A stretch of 64,000 nucleotides of DNA from Gammaproteobacteria bacterium. GTDB lineage: Bacteria; Pseudomonadota; Gammaproteobacteria; Enterobacterales; Psychrobiaceae. The notes beneath the pieces were generated by a model. The model was given only the letters and a program-made list of their open reading frames with translations, was not told where the DNA came from and did no database searches. Of this stretch, positions 9,940 through 18,128 are shown one piece after another. How positions within the stretch are numbered: position 1 is the first letter of the stretch; every line of letters starts with the position of its first letter. The stretch lies in assembly GCA_013214965.1 (NCBI GenBank), contig JABSRU010000011.1, positions 46,988 through 110,987 on the forward strand, in the 5' to 3' direction. A program made the translations under genes and the position numbers.

Positions 9940-11354
9940 TGTTCTTCTCCTTGCTGAAAGGCTCTTGGTAGAGTGATAGCCATGGTTGTACCCGTTGGCC
10001 CACTGGTGTAACTGTTGATAGATATATCGCCATTCAAACGCATTAATAGCTCTTTGACGATAGTTAACCCTAAACCACTGCCTTTTATTTTTGAATGTTG
10101 TGGTGGTGCACCTTGATAAAATGCATCGAAAACAAATTGTTGAGCCTCTAATGATATCCCTGTTCCTTGGTCCGATATCGATAATGTTAATTGTTGTTTG
10201 GTGATTGAACTAGCAATGGTGATGGTGCCGTTAGGCGGAGAATATTTGATGGCATTAGAAATTAGGTTTTCTAAGATCACCGTCAGTTGTTTACCATTAC
10301 AGTATAAACCAATTGGCGTGAGCTGTTTGCTCATGGTGATATTTTTGCTTTTAATATCTAAAATGTGCTGAGCGACAACTTGTTCGATGATGGGTGATAA
10401 GGGCATTTTTTCGCGATCTTGGAGGCTAGTGGAATCGAGCACGATATTAAAATCAAGTAAGGCTTCAATCAATTGCTGCAGACGTTTGACGCTTGATTTG
10501 ATGATGGTACAAATTTCTTGCTGTGATTGATTGAGCGTTCCAACACTGTTGTCATAGAGTAACTCGACACCTTCTCGAATCGCCGCCAGTGGTGTTTTTA
10601 ATTCGTGAGAGGTATGACGAATAAAGCTCGATTTTTGCAGCTCTAAAGCATGTAGTCTAGTGCGCATTATTTCCAAGGCATTGGCAATTTCACTGATCTC
10701 ATTTGAACCACTAACTATCATCGTTTGCTCAAAGTTACCATGGGCTAATGATTGGATTTGTTTGGTTAATTTTTTTAATGGTGTGGTGATTAAATAGATA
10801 AACAAAATAGAAATAAGTAAAGAAATCGGAATAATAATCAAAGTTTTAAGGATGTTAAGACTCACGAGTTCGGCGGATAGTTTTATATCCTGTGCCTTGC
10901 TATTAATTATTCGGCTGGTGTGTTGATCTATTTGTCTGTTTAATTGAGCTAGTTGTCGAAATTTATTTTGCAACTGCGCCAAGGTTACTGGATGACTCTG
11001 GCTCTCGCCTTGCGTCATTAATTGCACGGTTGAGTTGGTTAAATGATTAAACTCAGTCGTTAACTTAGACAGTTGGCGGTTTGACTTCTTTTGCTGATAC
11101 ATCACTAAAATATCAGGTATTTCGAGCGAGAGTTTGATGAAATTTTGTTTTAATTCCTCATCATTTAACACCAAAAATTGGCTCGCAGAACGTTCCATTT
11201 TTTTTAAAGTGTCGATTAGTTCGCTATTAATCTGGGTTAGTTTTGCTACTTGAAAAATAGCATTGGTACTTTTTATTGATAACATATTGATTTGGCTAGC
11301 ACTATAAAACAGCCCCATCATTAATGGCAGTGCCACTAAGGCAAAGCCGAGCAA
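9936..11354 (-). CDS. glrK: Sensor histidine kinase GlrK (QseE)
   Basis: GlrK is the membrane sensor that phosphorylates GlrR. It has a first membrane segment at the N terminus, a helical periplasmic sensor, a second membrane segment near residue 165-190 and a HAMP linker. The HisKA box is HTSHELKTPLAAIRE, followed by an ATPase domain with N box NLISNAIKYSPP, SDQGTGI and GSGLGLTIVKEL. The TTG at 11354 is the first standard start, but the open frame continues upstream and encodes a basic stretch (KKL) expected before the first membrane helix. An ATT at 11399 preceded by CGGGGAATAAC could be the true start; no ATG or GTG exists in that extension. Confidence 0.92.
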   Translation of the reverse strand: MLGFALVALPLMMGLFYSASQINMLSIKSTNAIFQVAKLTQINSELIDTLKKMERSASQFLVLNDEELKQNFIKLSLEIPDILVMYQQKKSNRQLSKLTTEFNHLTNSTVQLMTQGESQSHPVTLAQLQNKFRQLAQLNRQIDQHTSRIINSKAQDIKLSAELVSLNILKTLIIIPISLLISILFIYLITTPLKKLTKQIQSLAHGNFEQTMIVSGSNEISEIANALEIMRTRLHALELQKSSFIRHTSHELKTPLAAIREGVELLYDNSVGTLNQSQQEICTIIKSSVKRLQQLIEALLDFNIVLDSTSLQDREKMPLSPIIEQVVAQHILDIKSKNITMSKQLTPIGLYCNGKQLTVILENLISNAIKYSPPNGTITIASSITKQQLTLSISDQGTGISLEAQQFVFDAFYQGAPPQHSKIKGSGLGLTIVKELLMRLNGDISINSYTSGPTGTTMAITLPRAFQQGEEQ

Positions 11355-11472
11355 TGTTAGTTTTTTGATGGAGATATTAGTGAGAGTAAAGCTTTTAATG
11401 TTATTCCCCGTGTTAACAATTTCCTATAATGATAAGGTGGATTAAACGTGATTTTTGATGGAATATCAATCA

Positions 11473-11490
11473 TGTCTCAATTTGGAGACA
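11473..11490. promoter_or_regulatory. GlrR-type upstream activating site (TGTC-N10-GACA)
   Basis: The sequence at 11473-11490 is TGTC, ten bases, GACA, a perfect match to the E. coli GlrR binding motif. The inner bases extend the dyad (GTCTC/GAGAC). It lies about 160 bases upstream of the sigma-54 promoter on the plus strand, a normal enhancer distance, and next to the glr operon start on the other side. Confidence 0.75.
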
Positions 11491-11650
11491 GTCTATGATG
11501 ACAGCAAAAAATTATATAAGATTATGATTTTTATTGTTTATCTTGATGATTGTCAGTTGTTTTTATTTTTACTAAAAATAACTGTTGTCAAATGGCAACA
11601 GAATAGTTGTTGCGTAATATTTAAAGTGTTTATTATCAGTTGGTTACTAG

Positions 11651-11667
11651 TTGGCACAGAGGTTGCA
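11651..11667 (+). promoter_or_regulatory. Sigma-54 (RpoN) promoter of the EF-hand gene
   Basis: TTGGCAC at 11651-11657 and TTGCA at 11663-11667, five bases apart, give the invariant GG (-24) and GC (-12) at the correct spacing. The start of transcription would be about 11678, leaving a leader of some 33 bases before the ATG at 11711, with Shine-Dalgarno AAGGAAG. Confidence 0.85.
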
Positions 11668-11710
11668 TTTTCGAGGGAGATATAACATAACTAATAGATA
11701 AGGAAGTAAC

Positions 11711-12112
11711 ATGAAAAATATCTTAAAAATCACGGCCACCTCATTATTATTAATATCAGCGAGTTCAGTGTTAACAATCAATGCGAATGAGTTGACCAAC
11801 GTTGCGCAAGAGGCCAAAGTGGCATCAGAGCTTAAAGTGACACAAGAGTCTAAAGCTATAAAAAATTCGGCCGCTGTTGAATTGAAAAAATTGGATTCAC
11901 TGGAAATCCAGCCTGTTAAGCAGTTATCTTTCAAAGATATTATCAAAAACTTAGACACTGACCAGAGCGGGACGCTAAGTTGGTCAGAAGTGAAAAACTC
12001 TGATGATGAGCTACTACAAAATGCATTTAGCAAAATTGATCTCGATAAAGATGCCGAAATCACCGAGTTTGAGTTCAACACCTTTTTAGAACCAGTACAA
12101 ATACAGAGCTAA
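11711..12112 (+). CDS. Secreted two-EF-hand protein, predicted GlrR/sigma-54 target
   Basis: This 133-residue protein has a Sec signal peptide (about 1-26, ending in NANE). A low-complexity Ala/Lys/Glu stretch is followed by two EF-hand calcium loops. Loop 1 has D82, D84, S86, T88, S90 and E93; loop 2 has D110, D112, D114, E116, T118 and E121, both with the full 12-residue ligand pattern. It probably binds calcium in the periplasm. A sigma-54 promoter and GlrR-type enhancer precede it, so an envelope-sensing kinase may control it. Its specific function is unknown. Confidence 0.85.
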   Translation: MKNILKITATSLLLISASSVLTINANELTNVAQEAKVASELKVTQESKAIKNSAAVELKKLDSLEIQPVKQLSFKDIIKNLDTDQSGTLSWSEVKNSDDELLQNAFSKIDLDKDAEITEFEFNTFLEPVQIQS

Positions 12113-12120
12113 CTCGATCC

Positions 12121-12152
12121 TCCCGTAATCAATTAGTAAAATGATTACGGGA
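12121..12152 (+). terminator. Hairpin after the EF-hand gene
   Basis: A perfect 10-bp stem TCCCGTAATC/GATTACGGGA (12121-12130 and 12143-12152) follows the stop by 8 bases. There is no strong T-run, so termination may be partial and may allow some read-through into the next small gene. Confidence 0.55.
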
Positions 12153-12185
12153 ATAATAACAATCGCACTTAATAAAGGTGAAGCG

Positions 12186-12521
12186 ATGAAAGATATTATG
12201 TCTCGTTATGTTGAAATAGACGGTTGGATATTTGAAATAAAAATGGTGCGGGCAATTAGAGCCGATACTTACGGAAAACCCTATAATGCCATTGCAAATA
12301 TATCGATTAATAATGATAAAGGTTACATTGATGGCCTAATGACCAATGAAAATGATGATTTTGGTCGAGAAGATTTTCAGACCTTTGTGAAGTTTTCGCA
12401 ACAAATTGGCTTGTCACAAGTGCAATTTGATCGCTATAAGAATAATAAAAAGCGCTCAGTTACGGTCGATGTTCCACCACTGCCAGCAGAATTTCCTAAG
12501 TTAAAACTGGTACAAAATTAA
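12186..12521 (+). CDS. Hypothetical 111-residue cytoplasmic protein
   Basis: I do not recognise the family. The frame is open from an ATG at 12141, but that falls inside the preceding hairpin. The ATG at 12186 has AAAGGTG about 5 bases upstream, giving a protein starting MKDIMSRYVEIDG. It has no signal peptide or membrane helix, and looks like a small alpha/beta protein with many charged residues and a Pro-rich segment (VPPLPAEFPK) at the C terminus. It sits between the EF-hand gene and a convergent PEP-CTERM gene, with which it shares a terminator. Confidence 0.65.
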   Translation: MKDIMSRYVEIDGWIFEIKMVRAIRADTYGKPYNAIANISINNDKGYIDGLMTNENDDFGREDFQTFVKFSQQIGLSQVQFDRYKNNKKRSVTVDVPPLPAEFPKLKLVQN

Positions 12522-12556
12522 AAAAGGCGAGCATCAACATGCCCGCCCTTAGTTTT
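12521..12556. terminator. Bidirectional terminator
   Basis: A GC-rich stem (GGCG-A-GCAT with ATGC-C-CGCC, loop CAAC, 12526-12547) has an A-run on the left. On the minus strand it ends in TTTTTT and should terminate the PEP-CTERM transcript; on the plus strand a weaker T-rich tract follows. Confidence 0.8.
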
Positions 12557-12570
12557 GTTAACTAAATTTA

Positions 12571-13176
12571 TTACTTAATCATACGTCTAACTTGAACCAG
12601 CATTAAACCCACTAGGATTAATGCAACTGACGTTGGTTCCGGTATCGCTGTCGCTCCTGATGTTGTAATAAAGCTAGTGCTATTACTTTGAATATCAGTT
12701 AAAGCAGTACCAATGTCATTACCAGTAGCGATGTTATTTAAGCTAAATAAACCTGAGCCGACATTGATGATGTCAAAGTTAATCGAGGCTAAAGTAAATT
12801 TACTGATCCCGTCTTGTAAAACCAGTAGCTCATCATAAAGTAAATAGCTCAATTCAAAGATATTTAAGATCCCTGAAGCAGTCACATTATCTAGTTGTAA
12901 ACTATCTAAACCGTCTCCTAGTTTCTCACCAAACGACAATGAGTCAAAAGATAGCAAACTGTTATCAAACATCAGGTCAAGTTCAAAGTCGGCAATTAAC
13001 GAAGTAAAGCCAATGCTGTCTTTTTCAATATCAGACACCACCAGGTTGGCCGTTAACGTTTGACCAACATTGAAGTCTGTTTGATCTAGCTCGATAGAGA
13101 ACAGTGTCGCATTCACTGAGCTGGCAAACATTACCGACAGTAGTAAACCTGAGATAATTTTAATGGTATTTTTCAT
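12571..13176 (-). CDS. PEP-CTERM protein with cohesin-like domain
   Basis: This is an exported 201-residue protein. A signal peptide (about 1-23) precedes a beta-rich domain of about 140 residues. That domain opens like cohesins (VGQTLTANLVVSDI, then FELDLMFDNSLLSFDS). The C terminus is a PEP-CTERM sorting tail: IPEPTS, a hydrophobic helix, then RRMIK. Such tails are cut by an exosortase (not in this window) and fix proteins in the envelope or exopolysaccharide. The gene begins 35 bases after a nuclease gene ending in a dockerin-like module, on the same strand and without an intervening terminator, so the two are probably co-transcribed. Cohesin assignment is by pattern and should be confirmed by profile search. 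Confidence 0.8.
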   Translation of the reverse strand: MKNTIKIISGLLLSVMFASSVNATLFSIELDQTDFNVGQTLTANLVVSDIEKDSIGFTSLIADFELDLMFDNSLLSFDSLSFGEKLGDGLDSLQLDNVTASGILNIFELSYLLYDELLVLQDGISKFTLASINFDIINVGSGLFSLNNIATGNDIGTALTDIQSNSTSFITTSGATAIPEPTSVALILVGLMLVQVRRMIK

Positions 13177-13211
13177 TATTTTTCCTTAACAAATATTGTT
13201 ATCAATCGATA

Positions 13212-16200
13212 TTAGTTGGTTGCACAACGTCTGCGAGTACACAGCTTAGTCATGGCACGGAGATCTCGAGTATTAACCCGTTGATCATGGTTAAAGTCAT
13301 ATTCGTTACCAAAAACTTCACCGCGACGTAATCCGATTGAGAATAAGCGAATGTCACTGCGGTCAACATCATTGTCGTTATCTAAATCACCCAATAGTAC
13401 TGAAGTGGCTGGTTGTAGGTCTAAGGTAATAACCACTGGATCATGATCCGAGGCACGATAGGCATCGTTGCCATAGAAGGTGTCAAGTTGTTGCGCTGAT
13501 TTATATTCGGTGTTGTAATCGAAAATTCGCGGTTCATCAGCATTGATGTGCCATACCGTAGTATCAACGATTTGTACTGCTAACTCAGATGATGCTAATG
13601 CATGATCTAGGTAGCCCATTTCACCTTGATAAGCATATGAATAAGCCGCGCGGCCAAGATGAGTGGTTAACAAGTTTTTGAAACCAGCATCAGTAATAGT
13701 ATTGATAGGATCTTCTTTACCGTAGGCATTTAAATCGCCAATGATTAAGAAATCTTGATCATTACTTTGGGTCGGATCAGTCGCTAACCATGACACTAAA
13801 GTTGTCGCAGCTTGCGTTCGCATGGTATTCCAACAACCTTGACCATCTCGCTGATCTTGGTTAGTGCCTGTCGCACGACTACAACTGCCTTTCGATTTAA
13901 AGTGGTTGACAGCGACGGTCAGTACCTGATCATTACTTAGCTGTTTAAAACTTTGTGCTAGCGGTTGACGATTACCGTAATCAAAAGGTGTTTGGGTAGT
14001 GGTTACTGCTTCACCCATTGGCATCACTTTGCTTGGCTGATAAATTAAACCAACAGCAATCGCGTCAGATCCTAAGGTCGCTTGATTGTAACTCACATAG
14101 GCGTAGTTATTGCTGCCTTGTCTGCTGTTAAGCTCATTAACCAGTGTGGCAATGGCTGAATCAGCACCGTAGCCATCATTTTCAATTTCCATTAAGCCAA
14201 TGATATCAGCGTTAATGCTTAAAATAGCAGACACTATTTTGTCGCTTTGACGGTTAAATTCTTCCACGGTATGAGCACCACGAGCGGTTGGAAAACCACC
14301 TTCATTACCGTCACCGTTGAAATAGTTTAAGACATTAAAGCTTGCAATTTTTAAGCTACCATTGCTTAAGCTTGGTTGTGGCGTGCGTGCGTTACTTGTG
14401 ACAAACGTCGGTGTTTGGGTTGGTAAAACTCTAAAATCACCAAAACTGTAATCAATAATACCGCTAAGTTCAATCACCGAATCTCCTAAACGCACGGTAT
14501 TTTGATGGCTTAAAGAAGGCACTGGAAATGCAATAATATCTGGGTTTTGACGGCTGTTTAGGTCATCAAGCAATATCTTATTTCGGCTATTTTTGTCTGC
14601 TAAGGCAATCGCCTGTGCTGAACCTGCTTTAAAGATATTAGTTGGCTTAATTAAACGACCTTGCGATAACGTTAACTGACCAAAACGCGCTAGATTATAA
14701 GTATCAGTAACGCTTAGCTCGTCATTAAAGTGAACTAACATTCCTTCAACCGATTCAAAATCGCTTGTTTGAGATATTGGTAAACTAACCGCTGTTACAG
14801 TAATCGGATCTACGCTACCACAATCAAGCGCAGCCACGGTGGTGCTTAGTTGAGTACGACTGTAGAATTCTTTGACTTCACCAATAACACGTACTTGATG
14901 ACCAATCGTTGGATAAGTGCTTATGTCAGCATGATGAACAAAAATAGCTTCTGATGATGCTTGATTATCATCGTAGTCATTAAGTTCTTCTTGGACAAAG
15001 TAACCGCTTAAATGTGGCATTGTTGCGCTCACTACACCTTCGATGGTGTGTGTTTGAGCGACCATTGTTGACGCAAAATCAGTGCCTTGGATCGCATGGA
15101 TTTTGGTTGCAGGATCATCACATTGACCAATTTCAAGCACTGGCTCAGTCGGTTCGATAGGGTCTGGCGTGGTATCCGCTTGATGGCTACCCAAGAAGCT
15201 AAAGGTATTCTTAGGATGAGTTAACCACTGAGCATCAACGTCAAAACCTACTGTGCGATCGGTATTTCCGGCGGTCACTGATGATTTTCTAACGAACGTT
15301 TTGTCTTTACCCCATTTGATTTTAACGCCAAATACGCCGACAAAATCGATCACCTGATCATTCTTAACCAGTTCAAAGTAGTCATCACCATTAAAGTTAA
15401 TCGCGCTAGCAACTTGATCGATTAAATCACTTGGTGCGAATTTTTTATGGCCCAATACCAGTACATCACCGGCGGCTAATTCACCGGATAATTGATTGGT
15501 GGTTGAAGCACTAGTGGCACCATTGGCATACATTTTAATACTGTAATCACTTAATGAAACACTGAGTGATGTTGGGTTATATATCTCAATCGCTTTGTTG
15601 AAAGAGCTGCCTTCAACATATTCAGAAATAAATAACTCGTCGCCATTACCTGGGGTTGGTGTTGGAGTCGGTTCTGGCGTTGGCTCGGGTGTAGGCTCGG
15701 GATCTGGCGTGCCAGTATTAGAACAATCGTTAGTAAAAACTTGATCAATCCATTCTGGATGATCAATAAACGGATTACGATTGCCTTGGAACTCATAAAT
15801 GGCATTATTACGATTTAGCTCGAAATCACTGACAGGATCGGCATTGCTCCATGCTAATAGAGTACATATTTTACCTAGCTTAGCATCGCCAACACTGGTG
15901 ATGTGATTGACTAACGTTAAATCTGGAGTTGAACCATCATTGCCGTTGTAACGTACATCCATATAAAACAAGATTCGGGCGATATCACCTTTAACATTGT
16001 TATTGGGCTCAAATGAGTCTGAATCGACCCGATTTTGTGGCGCTTCACTTAAAGGAGTGTCACTTAAATCAAAATCTAAATTACCTCGAGCTGAATTAAC
16101 TGAAATATCTGAAGGTCTTAAGTGATGGATATCCGTGTAGGCGAAGGCACTACTACTGGGAAAACCATGGCTTTTAGCCCATACATGTTCACGATTCCAA

Positions 16201-16643
16201 TTATCAGGATTACTAGATTGGCTACCACTACCGTTTGAGTGTTTTGCAATGGAGTTACCCTTATAAATTAAGATAACGTTATCAGGATTTTGTGGATCTT
16301 GATCCGTCACGGTCAGTGCCGTCCATGCCTCTGAATAAGATAGCTTTTTATGATTTTCACTAATGGTGCTATTGATTGCGCCACGTAGTTGATAATTTGA
16401 TTGGTTAGCGATGATTGCCGTTGTTACTCGCTGATAATAATCACTGTCAGAAAATAGAGTGGCATCGGCAATTTTAGTTAAACTAGGGCAGTTATAGCAA
16501 GCATCGGTCACTGTATCATTGGCCATTGCTGTCGTGGCTATACCGAAGCTTGATAATATGCTTAAGGCGATTAAATGTTGATTAAAATGTGCATTGGTCG
16601 ATCGCTTAGTATGAAAATCGTTATTGTTTTTCATCAGGTTCAT
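13212..16643 (-). CDS. Extracellular multidomain nuclease (EndA + LTD + EEP + dockerin-like tail)
   Basis: This 1143-residue secreted protein has a signal peptide (about 1-41). Next come an endonuclease I domain (about 60-290, with NWNREHVWAKSHGFP), a Pro/Thr/Glu linker (about 313-333), a lamin-tail domain (about 335-480) and an OB-like segment (about 505-760). An endonuclease/exonuclease/phosphatase domain follows (about 775-1075, with FNVLNYF, LMEIENDG, VNHFKSKG, GDLNAYGKEDP and SDHDPVVI). It ends in two calcium-loop repeats (GDLDNDNDVDRSDI and YDFNHDQRVNTRDL), a dockerin-like module, then CTRRRC. It resembles ExeM/NucH-type nucleases that degrade extracellular DNA, with an added second nuclease. 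The ATG at 16643 was taken; a Met three codons later is possible. Confidence 0.92.
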   Translation of the reverse strand: MNLMKNNNDFHTKRSTNAHFNQHLIALSILSSFGIATTAMANDTVTDACYNCPSLTKIADATLFSDSDYYQRVTTAIIANQSNYQLRGAINSTISENHKKLSYSEAWTALTVTDQDPQNPDNVILIYKGNSIAKHSNGSGSQSSNPDNWNREHVWAKSHGFPSSSAFAYTDIHHLRPSDISVNSARGNLDFDLSDTPLSEAPQNRVDSDSFEPNNNVKGDIARILFYMDVRYNGNDGSTPDLTLVNHITSVGDAKLGKICTLLAWSNADPVSDFELNRNNAIYEFQGNRNPFIDHPEWIDQVFTNDCSNTGTPDPEPTPEPTPEPTPTPTPGNGDELFISEYVEGSSFNKAIEIYNPTSLSVSLSDYSIKMYANGATSASTTNQLSGELAAGDVLVLGHKKFAPSDLIDQVASAINFNGDDYFELVKNDQVIDFVGVFGVKIKWGKDKTFVRKSSVTAGNTDRTVGFDVDAQWLTHPKNTFSFLGSHQADTTPDPIEPTEPVLEIGQCDDPATKIHAIQGTDFASTMVAQTHTIEGVVSATMPHLSGYFVQEELNDYDDNQASSEAIFVHHADISTYPTIGHQVRVIGEVKEFYSRTQLSTTVAALDCGSVDPITVTAVSLPISQTSDFESVEGMLVHFNDELSVTDTYNLARFGQLTLSQGRLIKPTNIFKAGSAQAIALADKNSRNKILLDDLNSRQNPDIIAFPVPSLSHQNTVRLGDSVIELSGIIDYSFGDFRVLPTQTPTFVTSNARTPQPSLSNGSLKIASFNVLNYFNGDGNEGGFPTARGAHTVEEFNRQSDKIVSAILSINADIIGLMEIENDGYGADSAIATLVNELNSRQGSNNYAYVSYNQATLGSDAIAVGLIYQPSKVMPMGEAVTTTQTPFDYGNRQPLAQSFKQLSNDQVLTVAVNHFKSKGSCSRATGTNQDQRDGQGCWNTMRTQAATTLVSWLATDPTQSNDQDFLIIGDLNAYGKEDPINTITDAGFKNLLTTHLGRAAYSYAYQGEMGYLDHALASSELAVQIVDTTVWHINADEPRIFDYNTEYKSAQQLDTFYGNDAYRASDHDPVVITLDLQPATSVLLGDLDNDNDVDRSDIRLFSIGLRRGEVFGNEYDFNHDQRVNTRDLRAMTKLCTRRRCATN

Positions 16644-16814
16644 CCGTCTTAATTAATTTACTACATCGTTACTGAGTCTTATGACAACCGTATGACGTTA
16701 ATGATATGTCATGGTTGGTTAGCTCGTTTGATGCGTCCCATTTAGCGTAAACACTCTAAATTTCGCGGATTTTAGCATTAATTTTGTGATGGATGTAACA
16801 TGTTTTTGAAAGTA

Positions 16815-16834
16815 GCGGAGCTTTATTACTCCGC
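16815..16834 (-). terminator. Weak hairpin after rhlE
   Basis: A 6-bp GC stem (GCGGAG/CTCCGC, 16815-16820 and 16829-16834) lies 11 bases past the rhlE stop. The following tract on the minus strand is only moderately T-rich, so this is a weak candidate. Confidence 0.4.
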
Positions 16835-16844
16835 GATTCAATGA

Positions 16845-18077
16845 TTAACGACGTCGACGGGATTTGTTATTACCGCCAAAAGCGCGGTCGTTAGCACGTT
16901 TTTTCTGTGCCGAGTTAGAATTGTTCTTGTTATCAAAGACTTTATTTAAGTCAGGTTCAAAGCCAGGGATCCACTCTTGGGCTATTCTTGTATCAAGAAC
17001 TGACTCAACCGCTTCCAGTAAATAGTTTTCTTCACTACTGAGTAATGAAATGGCGATACCACTGCTACCTGCACGACCGGTGCGACCGATGCGGTGAATG
17101 TAATCTTCGGCGATATAAGGAAGTTCATAGTTGATAACATATTGTAATTGGTCAATATCGATACCACGAGCCGCGACGTCAGTGGCAACCAGTGCGCGGA
17201 TTTTTCCTTCTTTAAACTCGGATAAAGCGCGTTCTCGAGCGCCTTGGGATTTATCACCATGAATAGATTGGGTCTTGATACCATCTTTACACATTTCTTT
17301 GGCTAGGGCATCACAGCCTTGTTTAGTGCGGGTGAAAATAAGCACTTGCTGCCAATTTCTAGAACCAATTAAATAAGAGGTTAACTCTCGCTTTCGATCG
17401 CTATCGACACAATAAATCGTTTGCTGTACTTGGCTCGCTGCGGTGTTGCGGTCGTTCACTTCAATCAGTATTGGATCGTTAAGCAAAGTTTTACTTAAAT
17501 TGAAGATCGCATCGTCGAAGGTCGCTGAAAATAACATCGTTTGGCGTTGTTCTGGCATCCGCTTTAAAATGCGTTTGATATCGATAATAAAGCCCATATC
17601 GAGCATCCGATCTGCTTCATCAAACACTAAGTGCTCAATATCATCAAGACTGATGGTACCCTTAACTAAATGATCCAATAAACGACCTGGGGTCGCGACC
17701 AAAATATCAACCCCAGCTTTAAGAGCATCGACTTGGTTTTTTATGCTAATACCACCATAAGCGATCGTCATGGTTAAATCACAATATTGGCCATAGCTTT
17801 CAAAGCTTTTAGCGACTTGCTGAGCTAGTTCGCGCGTTGGGGTTAGCACTAACGCGCGTAATTTACCTTGTCGCTCAGGAGCACTGGCCAGTTGATGTAA
17901 TATTGGCAAGGCGAAAGCCGCTGTTTTTCCGGTACCGGTTTGTGCGCCAGCCATGACATCTTGCTGGTTTAATATAGCAGGAATTGCTTCAAGTTGGATT
18001 GGAGTCGGCTCTTGATAACCTTGTTGTGTGATTGCTTTGATTAAATTTTGATTAAGATTTAAGGTTGAAAACCCCAT
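16845..18077 (-). CDS. rhlE: DEAD-box ATP-dependent RNA helicase (RhlE type)
   Basis: This cytoplasmic RNA helicase unwinds short RNA duplexes, commonly in ribosome assembly, RNA decay and cold adaptation. All core motifs are present: Q motif (GYQEPTPIQ), motif I AQTGTGKT, Ia PTRELAQQ, Ib TPGR, II DEAD, III SAT and VI HRIGRTGRAG. The short C-terminal tail is basic and disordered (KKRANDRAF to SRRRR), as in RhlE. Length is 410 residues. It is a single gene preceded by a 50-base gap to the next minus-strand gene. Confidence 0.93.
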   Translation of the reverse strand: MGFSTLNLNQNLIKAITQQGYQEPTPIQLEAIPAILNQQDVMAGAQTGTGKTAAFALPILHQLASAPERQGKLRALVLTPTRELAQQVAKSFESYGQYCDLTMTIAYGGISIKNQVDALKAGVDILVATPGRLLDHLVKGTISLDDIEHLVFDEADRMLDMGFIIDIKRILKRMPEQRQTMLFSATFDDAIFNLSKTLLNDPILIEVNDRNTAASQVQQTIYCVDSDRKRELTSYLIGSRNWQQVLIFTRTKQGCDALAKEMCKDGIKTQSIHGDKSQGARERALSEFKEGKIRALVATDVAARGIDIDQLQYVINYELPYIAEDYIHRIGRTGRAGSSGIAISLLSSEENYLLEAVESVLDTRIAQEWIPGFEPDLNKVFDNKNNSNSAQKKRANDRAFGGNNKSRRRR

Positions 18078-18128
18078 GACCGCCTACCCATATTTGAAGT
18101 GATAACTATTTTTGCGCAGTGTAGCAGA

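Larger units (their letters stand above)
11400..11710. other. Regulatory gap between glrK and the EF-hand gene
   Basis: This stretch of about 310 bases between divergent genes holds the GlrR-type enhancer site (11473-11490), an additional inverted repeat TGTTG-N8-CAACA (11583-11600) and the sigma-54 promoter (11651-11667). I see no gene in it. An open frame of 76 codons crossing it (11455-11685) contains the promoter and lacks protein-like features. Confidence 0.7.

Noticed and set aside
11455..11685. 76-codon open frame on the plus strand upstream of the EF-hand gene
   Set aside because: It contains both the GlrR-type site and the sigma-54 promoter, has no recognisable protein features, and is better explained as regulatory DNA.
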